From: Oceanobacillus halotolerans
GTDB lineage: Bacteria > Bacillota > Bacilli > Bacillales > Amphibacillaceae
NCBI RefSeq assembly: GCF_010993955.1
Contig: NZ_WIXL01000001.1
Span: 587,235 to 651,234 of the forward strand
Length of the DNA: 64,000 bases
Direction: 5' to 3'
Position numbers and translations under genes: made by a program
Notes under the pieces: generated by a model
What the model saw: only the letters and a program-made list of their open reading frames with translations
The model's database searches: none
Told to the model about the DNA's origin: nothing
Shown: positions 26,032 through 35,393 of the stretch, one piece after another
How the letters are laid out: each line of letters begins with the position of its first letter
How positions within the stretch are numbered: position 1 is the stretch's first letter

Positions 26032-27342
26032 TTAGGACAAGGATGCGAACACTTCATCCAGTACGTTGATTCCTTGGTCAATTTGTTCTTTGTTTATAGT
26101 TAAAGGTGGAATCATGCGAATGACTTCTCCTTCATTTCCACATAAGTAGAAGAGAACGCCTTTTTCTAACGATTTGTTTAGAACATCCATCACAGCATCA
26201 CCATCTGGTTCCCCTGTTTTTGGATTTTTTAATTCAATACCAATCATGAGGCCGATGCCACGTACATCACTAATCGCGTCATATTTTTCTTTTAGTTCGT
26301 TTAGGTGAGTTAGCGCATATTGTCCCATTTCTTTCGCATTATCTAGCAATCTTTCTTCTTGGATGACAGAAAGGGAAGCGCGTGCAGCTGCACATGCGAT
26401 TGGATTTCCACCAAACGTTGTCCCATGAGAACCGAGTGGCCACTGTTCCATAAGCTCCTTGGATGCGACAGTCGCACTTAATGGCAATCCTGCTGCAATC
26501 CCTTTGGCAATCGCCATAATATCCGGTTTAACGTCAAATGTTTGTGCAGCAAACCATTCGCCAGTACGACCAAATCCAGTCTGTACCTCATCAAAAATTA
26601 GTAGGATCCCATGGCGATCACAAATTTCACGAACCTTTTCCAGCCATGCTTTTGGTGGGATAATATAACCGCCTTCTCCCATGATTGGTTCAAGGATCAT
26701 ACAAGCAACTTCCTCGGGATCTACTTGGTGTTTAAATAAGGATGCAGCATCTTGTTCTAGTTTTTCCGGGAAAAAGGTTTCTGGATCCACGCCTTCTGGA
26801 CAATACTCAGGTAATGCATATGGTAATTGATAGGTTAGCCAGGAAGGTTGTTGGTATTTACGATATTTGCTTTTGGATGTCGATACACTTAATGCTCCGA
26901 TAGAGCGACCATGGAAATTACCAGTGAAAGATACAACATATGGTCGTTTTGTCACGTGCTTAGCAAGTTTCAATCCACCTTCAATTGCCTCTGTTCCACT
27001 ATTGGCAAAAAAGAAATTATCCAGTTTTGGTGGTAGGATGGCTTGCAATTCTTCGGCCAGTTTTAAGATAGATTCATAGATAATGACACCAGACGGCCCA
27101 TGGACTAAATGATCTGCACTATCTTTAATCGCTTCTACTACTTTCGGGTGCCGGTGACCAACGTTTTCCACCGCAATTCCTGATGTGAAATCCAAATATT
27201 TCGTTCCATCTGCGCCATAGTAATAACATCCTTCTGCCTTTGTGACAGGTAAATTCGGGTGGTCCTTTGCCATACTAGGTGCTAGAAAATTCCCTATCGA
27301 ACCTACTAGTTGCTGCCAATCTTGATTTGAATGTTGTTCCAT
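26032..27342 (-). CDS. Class-III aminotransferase (4-aminobutyrate/acetylornithine type)
   Basis: 436-residue fold-type-I PLP enzyme. Key regions are [19 protein letters not shown] (phosphate binding), [16 protein letters not shown] (Asp to the pyridine nitrogen), the Schiff-base lysine in [17 protein letters not shown], and [14 protein letters not shown]. The family transfers amino groups from omega-amines or ornithine-type substrates to 2-oxo acids; GABA aminotransferase is the best guess but cannot be proved. AAAGGAG lies about 13 bases from the ATG at 27342. It is upstream of, and codirectional with, the YjiH-like gene. Confidence 0.86.
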   Translation of the reverse strand: MEQHSNQDWQQLVGSIGNFLAPSMAKDHPNLPVTKAEGCYYYGADGTKYLDFTSGIAVENVGHRHPKVVEAIKDSADHLVHGPSGVIIYESILKLAEELQAILPPKLDNFFFANSGTEAIEGGLKLAKHVTKRPYVVSFTGNFHGRSIGALSVSTSKSKYRKYQQPSWLTYQLPYALPEYCPEGVDPETFFPEKLEQDAASLFKHQVDPEEVACMILEPIMGEGGYIIPPKAWLEKVREICDRHGILLIFDEVQTGFGRTGEWFAAQTFDVKPDIMAIAKGIAAGLPLSATVASKELMEQWPLGSHGTTFGGNPIACAAARASLSVIQEERLLDNAKEMGQYALTHLNELKEKYDAISDVRGIGLMIGIELKNPKTGEPDGDAVMDVLNKSLEKGVLFYLCGNEGEVIRMIPPLTINKEQIDQGINVLDEVFASLS

Positions 27343-27508
27343 AAAATGTCAACGCTCCTTTTGACTTCTCGAGTATTGTTTATGCATTTTATCTTCCCTT
27401 TGAGGTTATGAAAGATTCCTGTTTCCTTATATAAATATGTATATGTCTGTCACTTCCATGAATGAATAAGTATAAACCTTTATGCATAAATATTATACAT
27501 AAAAGATT

Positions 27509-27539
27509 GGTGCCTGTCACTACCCGAATTTTGTCGAAT
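27509..27539 (+). repeat. REP copy 7
   Basis: GGTGCCTGTCACT then ACCCGAATTTTGTCGAAT, one change in the first stem. Plus orientation between two minus-strand genes. Confidence 0.9.
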
Positions 27540-27542
27540 TAG

Positions 27543-27589
27543 AAAAACCTGCCTAGATCGTTTTTTATACGATAAGCTAGGCAGGTTTT
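27543..27589 (-). terminator. Rho-independent terminator
   Basis: AAAACCTGCCTAG pairs with CTAGGCAGGTTTT. It ends the minus-strand EamA transporter transcript; flanking T/A tracts suit either strand. Confidence 0.85.
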
Positions 27590-27593
27590 CAGG

Positions 27594-28514
27594 CTACGCT
27601 TTGCGCCATTTGAGTCGTTCACCTCGTATTCTGATTTTGCGTTTTTTGTGAAATACTGTAATAAACGCTGAAGAAATAACCATCACGATTCCAAAGAATT
27701 GCCAGATACTGAATGAATCGCCGAAAACGATGACACCAACAAGGATTGCAATAATTGGCTCCACTGATCCGAGAATGGATGCTTTGCTTGATTCAATATA
27801 AGAAAGGCCAAACGTGTATAAAATATAGGCTAACACAGTTGAAATAACTGCAACTCCAATCACGTTCATCCATACCTCAGGAATTTGGAACACTTGCGCC
27901 TTTTGCCAAATCTGACTCGTTGGAAAGATAAATACGGATCCTGTTAGCAAGGTGTACAACGTAATAGTCAGGAAATTATAATTGGCACTGACGGACTTTC
28001 CAATAACGCTGTATAGGCCACAGAAAAAGGCGGAAAGTAATCCTAGGATAACGCTAATGATTGGAATATTCGTATCCCCCAGTGGAAATAACTTAATGAC
28101 CATGGAACACCCTACAACGGTCATGATTAATGCGGCTACTTTTTTGCGTGTGATCGTTTCATTGAAAAAGATTTTAGATAAAATCGATACAAAGATCGGT
28201 GATGTGTACAATAGGACTACCGCAATGGACAAGGATGTTTGCTCCATGACCGTGAAGTAAAGCCAATTAAATAGAACGATACTTCCAACACCTAACCCAA
28301 AGAAATGGGGGAGGTGTTTTAGCTTGATTTTTAAGTGCTTTGGCGAAAATAGACAAATAAAAAATAGTAGGATAATCGTTGCACTTGTTAAGCGGATGGT
28401 TACGACTTCCCATGGTGTGAACCCAAACTGATACAGTGATTCCACAAAAAGACCTGTAAGACCCCAAAAGCTCGCTCCCAAGATCGTTACAAAGTAAGCA
28501 AATGATTGTTTCAT
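27594..28514 (-). CDS. EamA/DMT-family transporter (second)
   Basis: 306 residues, ten hydrophobic segments in two EamA repeats. It opens with YFVTILGASFWGLTGLFVES and has the second-repeat signature SYIESSKASILGSVEPIIAI. Basic C-terminal tail (KKRKIRIRGERLKWRK). The substrate is unknown; relatives move amino acids, purines or sugars. AGAAGGTGAAAG precedes the ATG at 28514. Stand-alone gene. Confidence 0.85.
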   Translation of the reverse strand: MKQSFAYFVTILGASFWGLTGLFVESLYQFGFTPWEVVTIRLTSATIILLFFICLFSPKHLKIKLKHLPHFFGLGVGSIVLFNWLYFTVMEQTSLSIAVVLLYTSPIFVSILSKIFFNETITRKKVAALIMTVVGCSMVIKLFPLGDTNIPIISVILGLLSAFFCGLYSVIGKSVSANYNFLTITLYTLLTGSVFIFPTSQIWQKAQVFQIPEVWMNVIGVAVISTVLAYILYTFGLSYIESSKASILGSVEPIIAILVGVIVFGDSFSIWQFFGIVMVISSAFITVFHKKRKIRIRGERLKWRKA

Positions 28515-28803
28515 ACTTTCACCTTCTTTTCTCTCTATATTGTCAAAGGATTCAGTACTACTCCTTGCTCTCTATATATAACATGTATGCTAGCTAGTGT
28601 CGAGATGATGAAAGAAAAAGATGTTTTATCCGCTTTCTTTTTTTGTCAAAACCTTGTCAGTGAAAGTATTTCTCTTATTTTGTAGTGTATGCTTTTCATT
28701 TATGTATCGTTCACAAGTGAGAGATTTCATTAAGTGAGCGAGTAGTTTGAATAGTAATACAAGGTTAATATAAGCACTTTAAATTAGTAGGGAAGGAATC
28801 AAA

Positions 28804-29543
28804 ATGAGTAGATTAGAAGGTAAAGTGGCAATTGTGACAGGTGCTGCACGTGGACAAGGAGCTGCACATACGAAACGATTTGTGAAGGAAGGTGCGAAGG
28901 TAGTTTCACCGATTTGCTTGAAGAAGAAGGGGAAAAACTAGCAAAAGAACTTGGAGATAACGACTATTTATTAAACACGATGTAAGTAATGCTAGTGATT
29001 GGGAAAATGTTGTACAAAAAACAGAAGAAACATTTGGTCCTATCGATATTTTGGTTAACAATGCCAGTATTAGTGTTTCCATACCAATAGATGAAATGAC
29101 AGAAGACCAATATAGAAAAGTGATTGATGTGAATCAGGTGTCCGTATTTTTAGGTACTAAAGCTGTTCTATCATCAATGAAGAAAACAGATGGTGGCTCT
29201 ATTGTCAATATATCCTCTATGGCTGGTCTTGTTGGTGGCATGGGGTAAATGGCATATGGCACGTCCAAGTTTGCGGGACGTGGGATGACCAAGGCATCTG
29301 CTTGCAGAACTCGCATAACATAATATTCGTGTGAACTCTCTGCATCCAGGTGCTATTTGAACGCCGATGATTGATCTTCCTGAAAACGAATAAATTATTA
29401 AACAACTTGAAGCATCCACTCCTTTAGGACGAGTGGCTGAAGTGGAAGAAGCAACGAACCTTGTTTTATTCCTAGCTTCAGATGAATCTAGTTACTCTAC
29501 TGGATCCGATTTTGTAATTGATGGGGGAGCTTCTGCAATTTAA
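28804..29543 (+). pseudogene. Decayed short-chain dehydrogenase (SDR)
   Basis: Begins MSRLEGKVAIVTGAARGQGA (the TGxxxGxG cofactor motif) behind GGGAAGGAATC. The frame is lost near 28903 and again near 28975. An intact central block carries ILVNNASISV and GGSIVNISSMAGLVGGMG, followed by a stop. The catalytic region MAYGTSKFA and the C-terminus VIDGGASAI survive in other frames with further stops. At least four lesions are present, so it is non-functional. It probably encoded a classical SDR of the glucose/3-oxoacyl reductase kind. Confidence 0.85.
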
Positions 29544-29794
29544 TAGTAGTTGGCTAATTGAGGTTTTCTATAGCTGGTGGAGAAAGTGGATCTTTTCTCT
29601 ACAAGCTTTTTTGTATGGGATGAAATGACTTTCCGCTTACAGTTTAGTTATTGTTTTTCTTCCTTATTAAAAGTGATAAATTAGTAGTATACATAGATTC
29701 AGGAAATAGAGAACATTAGTAGTGTAACTTGGTATTTGGTTATATTTTTCTATAATGATGTGTTTTAGTCTGAAAAAAATTGGGAGGAATGGGA

Positions 29795-30565
29795 ATGTCG
29801 GAGAAAACGACTAGAAGTTCAAGTATTGATAAGGCACTTTTGTTATTAAATTGTTTTACGGAAAAGAGATTTAATTTAACACTCGAAGATCTTGCCAAGC
29901 AAACTGGTATTCCTCGGTCAACGATATTTCGAATGTTAACGTCATTGGAAAGCGCTGGGTATGTGAAACGGATTAAATTATCGAATAAGACTTGGTATAG
30001 TTTAGGGTATGCTTTTCTTGAAAAAGGCTTAATGGTGCATCGGAATTTAGATATTCGGGAATATGCTAGGGAAAGCATGATGGCATTACGAAATGAATTA
30101 AATTTAAATGTACAGCTAGCCATTCAGGACCGTTTAGATGCATTATATATTGAACAAATCCAATCATGGCGTCCAATTCGTTTATATCCATCAATTGGAA
30201 GAAGAGCGCCTTTATATGCTGCGGCTTGTCCAAGAGTACTCCTAGCCTACTTAGATGAGGCAGAACAGAATAGGATCCTTGAGCAGTCCCCTATGAAGCA
30301 GTTCACACCAAACACACCAACGGATTTGCATGATATAAAAAATGAATTAAAAAAGATAACAATTCATGGTTTTAGTTATAGTTATGGCGAATTATTTGAG
30401 GGGACGATTGCCTTAGCTGTTCCAGTTTTTTATCCAGACACAAAATATATTATAGCTGCGTTAAGTATCGTGGGGTTAGAATCCGACTTTGAGGAGGATC
30501 AATCTTACTATATATCCAAGCTAAAAGAAGCAGCTTTAGAAATTTCTGGAAAAATAAAACAATAA
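29795..30565 (+). CDS. IclR-family transcriptional regulator
   Basis: 256 residues: an N-terminal winged helix-turn-helix (about 8-68; LTLEDLAKQTGIPRSTIFRM) and a C-terminal IclR effector domain (about 80-250), with ligand-pocket phrases RAPLYAAACPRVLLAYL and SYGELFEGTIALAVPVF. The ATG at 29795 is chosen because GGGAGGA ends 6 bases upstream. It is followed closely by a permease and a creatininase-family hydrolase, which it probably controls in response to a small organic effector. Confidence 0.88.
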   Translation: MSEKTTRSSSIDKALLLLNCFTEKRFNLTLEDLAKQTGIPRSTIFRMLTSLESAGYVKRIKLSNKTWYSLGYAFLEKGLMVHRNLDIREYARESMMALRNELNLNVQLAIQDRLDALYIEQIQSWRPIRLYPSIGRRAPLYAAACPRVLLAYLDEAEQNRILEQSPMKQFTPNTPTDLHDIKNELKKITIHGFSYSYGELFEGTIALAVPVFYPDTKYIIAALSIVGLESDFEEDQSYYISKLKEAALEISGKIKQ

Positions 30566-30669
30566 TTTTTTTAGAAATTTTAATTTATAGAAGGAATTAT
30601 GAATTGTTTGTCGAATCATCTAATATAGTGGATTACAAATTTCATTATATGGGATGGAGGAGACGTAAA

Positions 30670-32082
30670 TTGAGTTCAAATGCAACAATGAATACGAATA
30701 CAGTCCAATCGAGTAAGTTAAAGCGGGGATTAGGATTCGTTGATTTATGGAGTATTGGTGTAGGTGCTTTAATTGGAGGGGGCATATTTACGGTTATTGG
30801 TCCTGCCGTTGCAGAAGCTGGTCCAGCATTGTTTGTCGCTTTTGTGATTGCAGGGGTTGTCGCTATTCTATCTTCTATGAGCTATGCGGAATTGGCATCC
30901 ATTTGGCCGTATCAAGGAGCATCGTATGCTTATTCTAAGTATGCTTTTAGTGCTATTTCCCCTAATTTAGGGAAACTCATTGCTTTATGGTGTGCAGGAT
31001 TATATTTTCTATCCTTTGCATTTGCTGCAGGTGCAGTGAATCTAGGGTTTGCAGGATACTTTAATTTTATATTTCCAGGATTACCACCAGGGATAGTGGC
31101 ACCAGTTGTTTCGGTTGTTATTACTGGGTTGTTATTAATTGGAATTAAAGCAACCGGAAAAGTGAATACGATTTTTTCGATTATTCAAGTAATCGCCTTA
31201 TTTGCTATTGCGATTATTGCATTTTTTGCTAACCCAACTGGTCCATTTCAGTATTCGGAATTTTTGCCTAATGGATGGACAGGCGTTTTTGCTGCTACTG
31301 CACTAATTGCTTTCGGTCAAATGCAAGTGGAAGCAGTACTTACTTTAGGAGAAGAGGCAAAGAATCCTCGACGTAATTTACCACTGGCACAGGTCTCGGC
31401 ACTAGTTACAGTCGTTATTTTATATGTGATCACAGGGTTTGGTGTTGTTGCGTCTTCATCACCAGCGGATTTAGCAGCTTCAAGTGCACCTTTATCACTA
31501 GCCGTTGAAAGCGTTTTACCAGGAATTGGTGCTGTCTTAATTGCGATTGCTGCATTAACCGCAACCGGTACTTCAACGATAGGCTGTTTACTAGGGTCAT
31601 CAAGAATGCTATATGCTGGGGCAAGGGAAAAAGCATTTCCTGCTATGTTTGGAAAGGTAGACTCCAAAACTGGTGTTCCAACTAATGCTGTTATTTTCAC
31701 TGGAATTATTGCCTTGGCTGCAACATTTACAAGTGCAATTGGGTATGCAGCAGCGATTAGTTTATTAGTGAGTGCAGCCGTTTTTGCCAACTGGTTGATG
31801 ATGGCTCTTATGAACGTTGCACTGATCGTAGTAAGGTTGACAAGAAAAGATCTGAAACCTTCTTTTCGCTATCCGTTCAATATTAAAAACATACCTATTT
31901 TGGCAGTGTTAGCGACAGTAGCATGTATATGGATTCTTACGTATATCGATACACTTCCTTTATTGATAGGTATTTCTTGGATTGTCATTCTAACAATCTG
32001 GTATTATGTATATGCAAAGGATCGTTGGGATTTCCTAGATGAAAACGATATGGAAGAAATTGCAAATTCTAATGAAAACTAA
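30670..32082 (+). CDS. APC-superfamily amino acid permease
   Basis: 470 residues with twelve hydrophobic segments. The first helix carries the substrate-binding glycine motif VGALIGGGIFTVIG, and helices 6-8 have the family pattern ALIAFGQMQVEAVLTLGEEA. A TTG start at 30670 behind GGAGGAGAC is chosen over the longer frame from 30604, whose start lacks a ribosome-binding site. It lies between the IclR regulator and the creatininase-like hydrolase. Uptake of the hydrolase's substrate (an amide or amine such as creatinine or a related compound) is a reasonable inference. Confidence 0.83.
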   Translation: MSSNATMNTNTVQSSKLKRGLGFVDLWSIGVGALIGGGIFTVIGPAVAEAGPALFVAFVIAGVVAILSSMSYAELASIWPYQGASYAYSKYAFSAISPNLGKLIALWCAGLYFLSFAFAAGAVNLGFAGYFNFIFPGLPPGIVAPVVSVVITGLLLIGIKATGKVNTIFSIIQVIALFAIAIIAFFANPTGPFQYSEFLPNGWTGVFAATALIAFGQMQVEAVLTLGEEAKNPRRNLPLAQVSALVTVVILYVITGFGVVASSSPADLAASSAPLSLAVESVLPGIGAVLIAIAALTATGTSTIGCLLGSSRMLYAGAREKAFPAMFGKVDSKTGVPTNAVIFTGIIALAATFTSAIGYAAAISLLVSAAVFANWLMMALMNVALIVVRLTRKDLKPSFRYPFNIKNIPILAVLATVACIWILTYIDTLPLLIGISWIVILTIWYYVYAKDRWDFLDENDMEEIANSNEN

Positions 32083-32106
32083 CTTTAATCGAAAGAGGGA
32101 TGTTCA

Positions 32107-32925
32107 ATGGCTCAATTAAAACATGTATGGTTACAGGAAAATAAATGGGAAGATGTGGAAAACTATTTACAAAAGAAGAAGACGATTATTGTTCCGTTTG
32201 GTAGTGTGGAGCAGCATGCCAAACACCTTCCATTAGGGACCGATGCTTTCCTATCACAGCTTATTGCAGAGGATGTAGCAAAGAAAACGAATACATTGAT
32301 TGCACCACCATTATGGGTTGGTTGGGCACCCCATCACATGGCTTATACGGGAACCATTACATTACGGCCTGAGACACTTACGTCAATGGTGGAAGATATG
32401 TGTGAAAGTTTAATTTATCATGGGTTTGAAAAGATTATTTTGATTAACGGTCATCGTGAAGCGAATCTGCCACCGATTAAAATTGGCATGACTAAAGTGC
32501 GCAATAAAACTGGCGCATTCATGGCAATTGCCGATCCTTTCTATATTAATGCGGAAAAAGGAAAAGAACTAAGCGAGGTAGAAGAAGGCGGTATTGGCCA
32601 TGCAGAAGAACTAGAAGCATCGCAAATGTATCATTTGCTACCATATTTATGTGAGCCATCTGCTTCTGTTAAAAATATTCCAAGTCATCATCGTTTCATG
32701 CAACATGACCCACTCGTTCAAGGGGATAAGATGATAACAGCAAGTGATGTGGCGACGTATAAAGAGGCAACTAAAGGAATTGGTGTTATGGGGGATGCAA
32801 CGAAAGCGAACCCAGAAAAAGGAAAAGCGTATCATGAAGCGGTCGTAAATAATATCGCTGAGTTTATTGACTATTGTGATGGAGAAGTGGAAGTGTCGCT
32901 ACGTAATCAAGATATTCCGTTGTAA
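32107..32925 (+). CDS. Creatininase-family metallohydrolase
   Basis: 272 residues, of the family that includes creatinine amidohydrolase and MftE-type peptidases. Metal-ligand motifs visible are PFGSVEQHAKHLPLGTDAF (Glu, His and Asp ligands), ILINGHREAN (His) and GGIGHAEELEASQM (His/Glu). The reaction is zinc- or manganese-dependent hydrolysis of a cyclic amide or peptide; the substrate is unknown. It lies 24 bases after the permease gene with its own AAGAGGGATG, and ends the IclR-permease-hydrolase unit. Confidence 0.83.
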   Translation: MAQLKHVWLQENKWEDVENYLQKKKTIIVPFGSVEQHAKHLPLGTDAFLSQLIAEDVAKKTNTLIAPPLWVGWAPHHMAYTGTITLRPETLTSMVEDMCESLIYHGFEKIILINGHREANLPPIKIGMTKVRNKTGAFMAIADPFYINAEKGKELSEVEEGGIGHAEELEASQMYHLLPYLCEPSASVKNIPSHHRFMQHDPLVQGDKMITASDVATYKEATKGIGVMGDATKANPEKGKAYHEAVVNNIAEFIDYCDGEVEVSLRNQDIPL

Positions 32926-32963
32926 AAGGAAGATTCGTTACTCATAAACTTTTGTTAATGAAG

Positions 32964-33003
32964 GTGAGATGGAGCTCAGTCTAGGCGCCACCTCACTTTT
33001 TTC
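32964..33003 (+). terminator. Rho-independent terminator
   Basis: GTGAGATGG pairs with CCACCTCAC (one mismatch), followed by TTTTTT. It closes the creatininase operon. Confidence 0.75.
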
Positions 33004-33031
33004 TTTGAATTCAACAGAAGCTCTCCTATAA

Positions 33032-33925
33032 TTAAGTTAGTTCAATTATTTTACGCTTTTGATTCGCATCTTCAATTATTTTAATAATTCCTAGTGTTTC
33101 TTCTTTTGGTATAGGGTTTTTTCCTGTTATAAAAAAGGAAATGATCTCTTTTAGTAAACAAGCATAATAGGGGGTTTTATCTTTATAGATTGGTAGGTGG
33201 ATCGAATTTTCTTCATAATGTAGTACTGCTTCAAATTTTCCATGCCATTTTCGATCACCACGTATAATCCCAAAACGGCCATCCTCCCATTCGGTAGTAA
33301 TAACATCATTTTGATCGTTTCCATGGACATGAACGTTTTGATAGTGTGGTCCTAAAACAGTCACAAGCATTTCGATCATATGAATGCCATACCAAAAATA
33401 ATACGGCATTTCTTTAATAAAAGGGAGTGGACCATTGACATAAATTCCAGTTGGCTTTTGTTCAGATTTTTCAATTCTTGTTAATTCGTTTTGTAGTGAT
33501 TCTGCATAACGGAGAGAGGACGAGCTCATAATTGGCGTATTGTAGTGTTCGCTTATGGCAAATATCTCGTATGCTTCTTGCAATGTTGTAGCAAAAGGTT
33601 TATCAATAAAGACAGGTTTCTGATATGCTGCTACTTGTTTAAATAGCTCTAAATGTTTTTGCCCATCTACAGCAGTTATCATGATGGCATCTGTATGTTC
33701 GGCTAGTTCTGTGATAGATTCCGTGATCTTCACGTGATAAGTGTCCTTTGCGCTCGTCGTGTATTGATCTACTCTCTCTCGACTTAACGCTACTTGTTTA
33801 GAAGGAGAGGGACATCCTAGTACTACTTTTGCCTGTTTATATTGATTACTTTGATTGTGTAATAAGCTTGTGAAAATTTCCACATGAGAAGTATCTAACC
33901 CGATCATTCCAATTTTTAACGTCAA
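33032..33925 (-). CDS. Gfo/Idh/MocA-like oxidoreductase
   Basis: About 297 residues. The N-terminal Rossmann region begins LKIGMIGLDTSHVEIFTSLL. The conserved EKP-type motif appears as VFIDKPFATTLQEA, where lysine is the usual catalytic residue. The first glycine motif (GLDTSH) departs from the common GxGxxG. The TTG at 33925 fits better than a GTG at 33934, because GAGGTGAT lies 5 bases before it. It follows the regulator gene with only a few bases between. The substrate is unknown, possibly a sugar or inositol-type compound. Confidence 0.76.
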   Translation of the reverse strand: MTLKIGMIGLDTSHVEIFTSLLHNQSNQYKQAKVVLGCPSPSKQVALSRERVDQYTTSAKDTYHVKITESITELAEHTDAIMITAVDGQKHLELFKQVAAYQKPVFIDKPFATTLQEAYEIFAISEHYNTPIMSSSSLRYAESLQNELTRIEKSEQKPTGIYVNGPLPFIKEMPYYFWYGIHMIEMLVTVLGPHYQNVHVHGNDQNDVITTEWEDGRFGIIRGDRKWHGKFEAVLHYEENSIHLPIYKDKTPYYACLLKEIISFFITGKNPIPKEETLGIIKIIEDANQKRKIIELT

Positions 33926-33930
33926 TCGTA

Positions 33931-35232
33931 TCACCTCGTTAAAAGCATTTTATAAACTTGTCGGGGTCGTCCCTTTGTCTGCTGTTTTTCGATCCCCACG
34001 ATTTCGACTATATTGGCATCCAACCACGCTAATAATATTCGGTGTGCACTTCTAGTGGTTACACCTAATGATGCAGCAAGCTCCTGAGCTGTAAACGTGT
34101 CAATATGCTGTCGTTGGATAAGAGAAAGGACCTTCCTCAAATAATAAGGAGATATATTCGTTTGTTCAGTTAGCTCTAATAATTCCTCATCCGTAATGTT
34201 CAATGGATAGGTAAGTGGTGCTTCCTTATCGATTGGACCAATTACACTACGATCTTCTTTTACGATAAAGCATTCTTCTCCTCCAAAATCAATGGCTTGT
34301 GTCAAAGCCATTCGTGCATGCGAACCAGCCTCATTTGCTGATACGCCAAATCCAATTCCAACTGAAATTTGTACTTGTTGTTGCTTCATATCTGAAATAA
34401 GTGGAAAATATTTATACCCCTGTGTTACACGCTCAAATGTTCCTCGTGTAGTAACAAACATATATTCATTTCCACTTAAGGCGGTTAAATAGCCTTCCAA
34501 TGTTTCTACATAATCCAGGATTGATTTTTGTACATCTAGATAAAGGCGCTGTATGTGTTGTTCTGATGTAAATTGTCGTTTTAACTGATCAATGTTATCG
34601 ATATGTACAATGCCAAAAACAATTTGGGACTCCAATTTCTTTCGTTGTTCTGTTGATAAAAGTGCCCGTTCTAAGGTTACAATAATATCTTCTTCTGTCG
34701 GAACAATCCATTCGTTCGGTATTCCTATTTCTGTTAATGCTTCAGATACCACTTTTAATCCAGTTAGTGCACAATCGGTGTCTTGCTCCTTATAGGCTGT
34801 CTCATGAAAGGATATGATTTCCTCTGTTTTTGCTAGCGATAATCTGGAATCATAATGAATGCTTGTTATTGATTCATTCAATTCCTGGTTAAGACGGTTA
34901 ATTTCGTATTTCGATAAAGTGTCAATAGAAATAGTGTGGAAGTGATTTAATCTCTTTTGTAATTTATAAAAAGAGCGATACAAGGAACCACCTTTTATTG
35001 GGATAAAATGTGCTGGGAGATTTTTTGGTATTTCTTTTTTGGAAATGGAGTAAGGGATAAAACCAGAATATAGGAGTACATCACACTTGGCGATTAGTGC
35101 CTTTGTGAATTTTGGTGCATCATATATATTATTGGAAGTTTGATAGATTGGATCAAAATTTGGAAACATATCCATTGACCGCTTAATTCGATCATTTGTC
35201 CAGCTTGGTCCAATTATTCCTATTGTTATCAT
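33931..35232 (-). CDS. Regulator with GGDEF/GTP-cyclohydrolase-III-like and winged-helix domains
   Basis: 433 residues in three parts: an N-terminal alpha/beta region (about 1-150, starting MITIGIIGPSWTNDRIKRSM), a middle nucleotidyl-cyclase-like fold (about 200-335) and a C-terminal winged helix (about 360-430; FTAQELAASLGVTTRSAHRI). The middle fold contains ISVGIGFGVSANEAGSHARM and an acidic DFGG, a pattern shared by GGDEF relatives and GTP cyclohydrolase III. Loss of a GGDEF signature suggests a sensory rather than cyclase role. The start at 35232 follows AAAGGAGAT. It probably controls the adjacent oxidoreductase and the catabolic cluster upstream. Confidence 0.66.
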   Translation of the reverse strand: MITIGIIGPSWTNDRIKRSMDMFPNFDPIYQTSNNIYDAPKFTKALIAKCDVLLYSGFIPYSISKKEIPKNLPAHFIPIKGGSLYRSFYKLQKRLNHFHTISIDTLSKYEINRLNQELNESITSIHYDSRLSLAKTEEIISFHETAYKEQDTDCALTGLKVVSEALTEIGIPNEWIVPTEEDIIVTLERALLSTEQRKKLESQIVFGIVHIDNIDQLKRQFTSEQHIQRLYLDVQKSILDYVETLEGYLTALSGNEYMFVTTRGTFERVTQGYKYFPLISDMKQQQVQISVGIGFGVSANEAGSHARMALTQAIDFGGEECFIVKEDRSVIGPIDKEAPLTYPLNITDEELLELTEQTNISPYYLRKVLSLIQRQHIDTFTAQELAASLGVTTRSAHRILLAWLDANIVEIVGIEKQQTKGRPRQVYKMLLTR

Positions 35233-35334
35233 CTGTCTATCTCCTTTATCCAAAAAGAAATGAATATTTAAATTATCATTAATTCTATCATATCAAAGTA
35301 AAAGGCATAATATAGAAAAGGCTAATAAGAGCAC

Positions 35335-35378
35335 GAAGTAATCGACGGAGAGTAGAAGAAACCCCATCGATTAACTTC
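35335..35378 (-). terminator. Hairpin after the DHDPS-family gene
   Basis: GAAGTAATCGA pairs with TCGATTAACTTC (one bulge). No U tract follows on the minus strand, so termination strength is doubtful. Confidence 0.4.
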
Positions 35379-35393
35379 ATTTATTTGGTTGAA

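Noticed and set aside
27245-27275. TGACAGGTAAATTCGGGTGG, similar to a reversed REP
   Set aside because: It lies within the aminotransferase coding sequence, lacks the palindrome, and is a chance match.
31317-31790. 157-codon minus-strand frame
   Set aside because: Antisense shadow of the amino acid permease; low-complexity Ala/Thr composition and no start signal.
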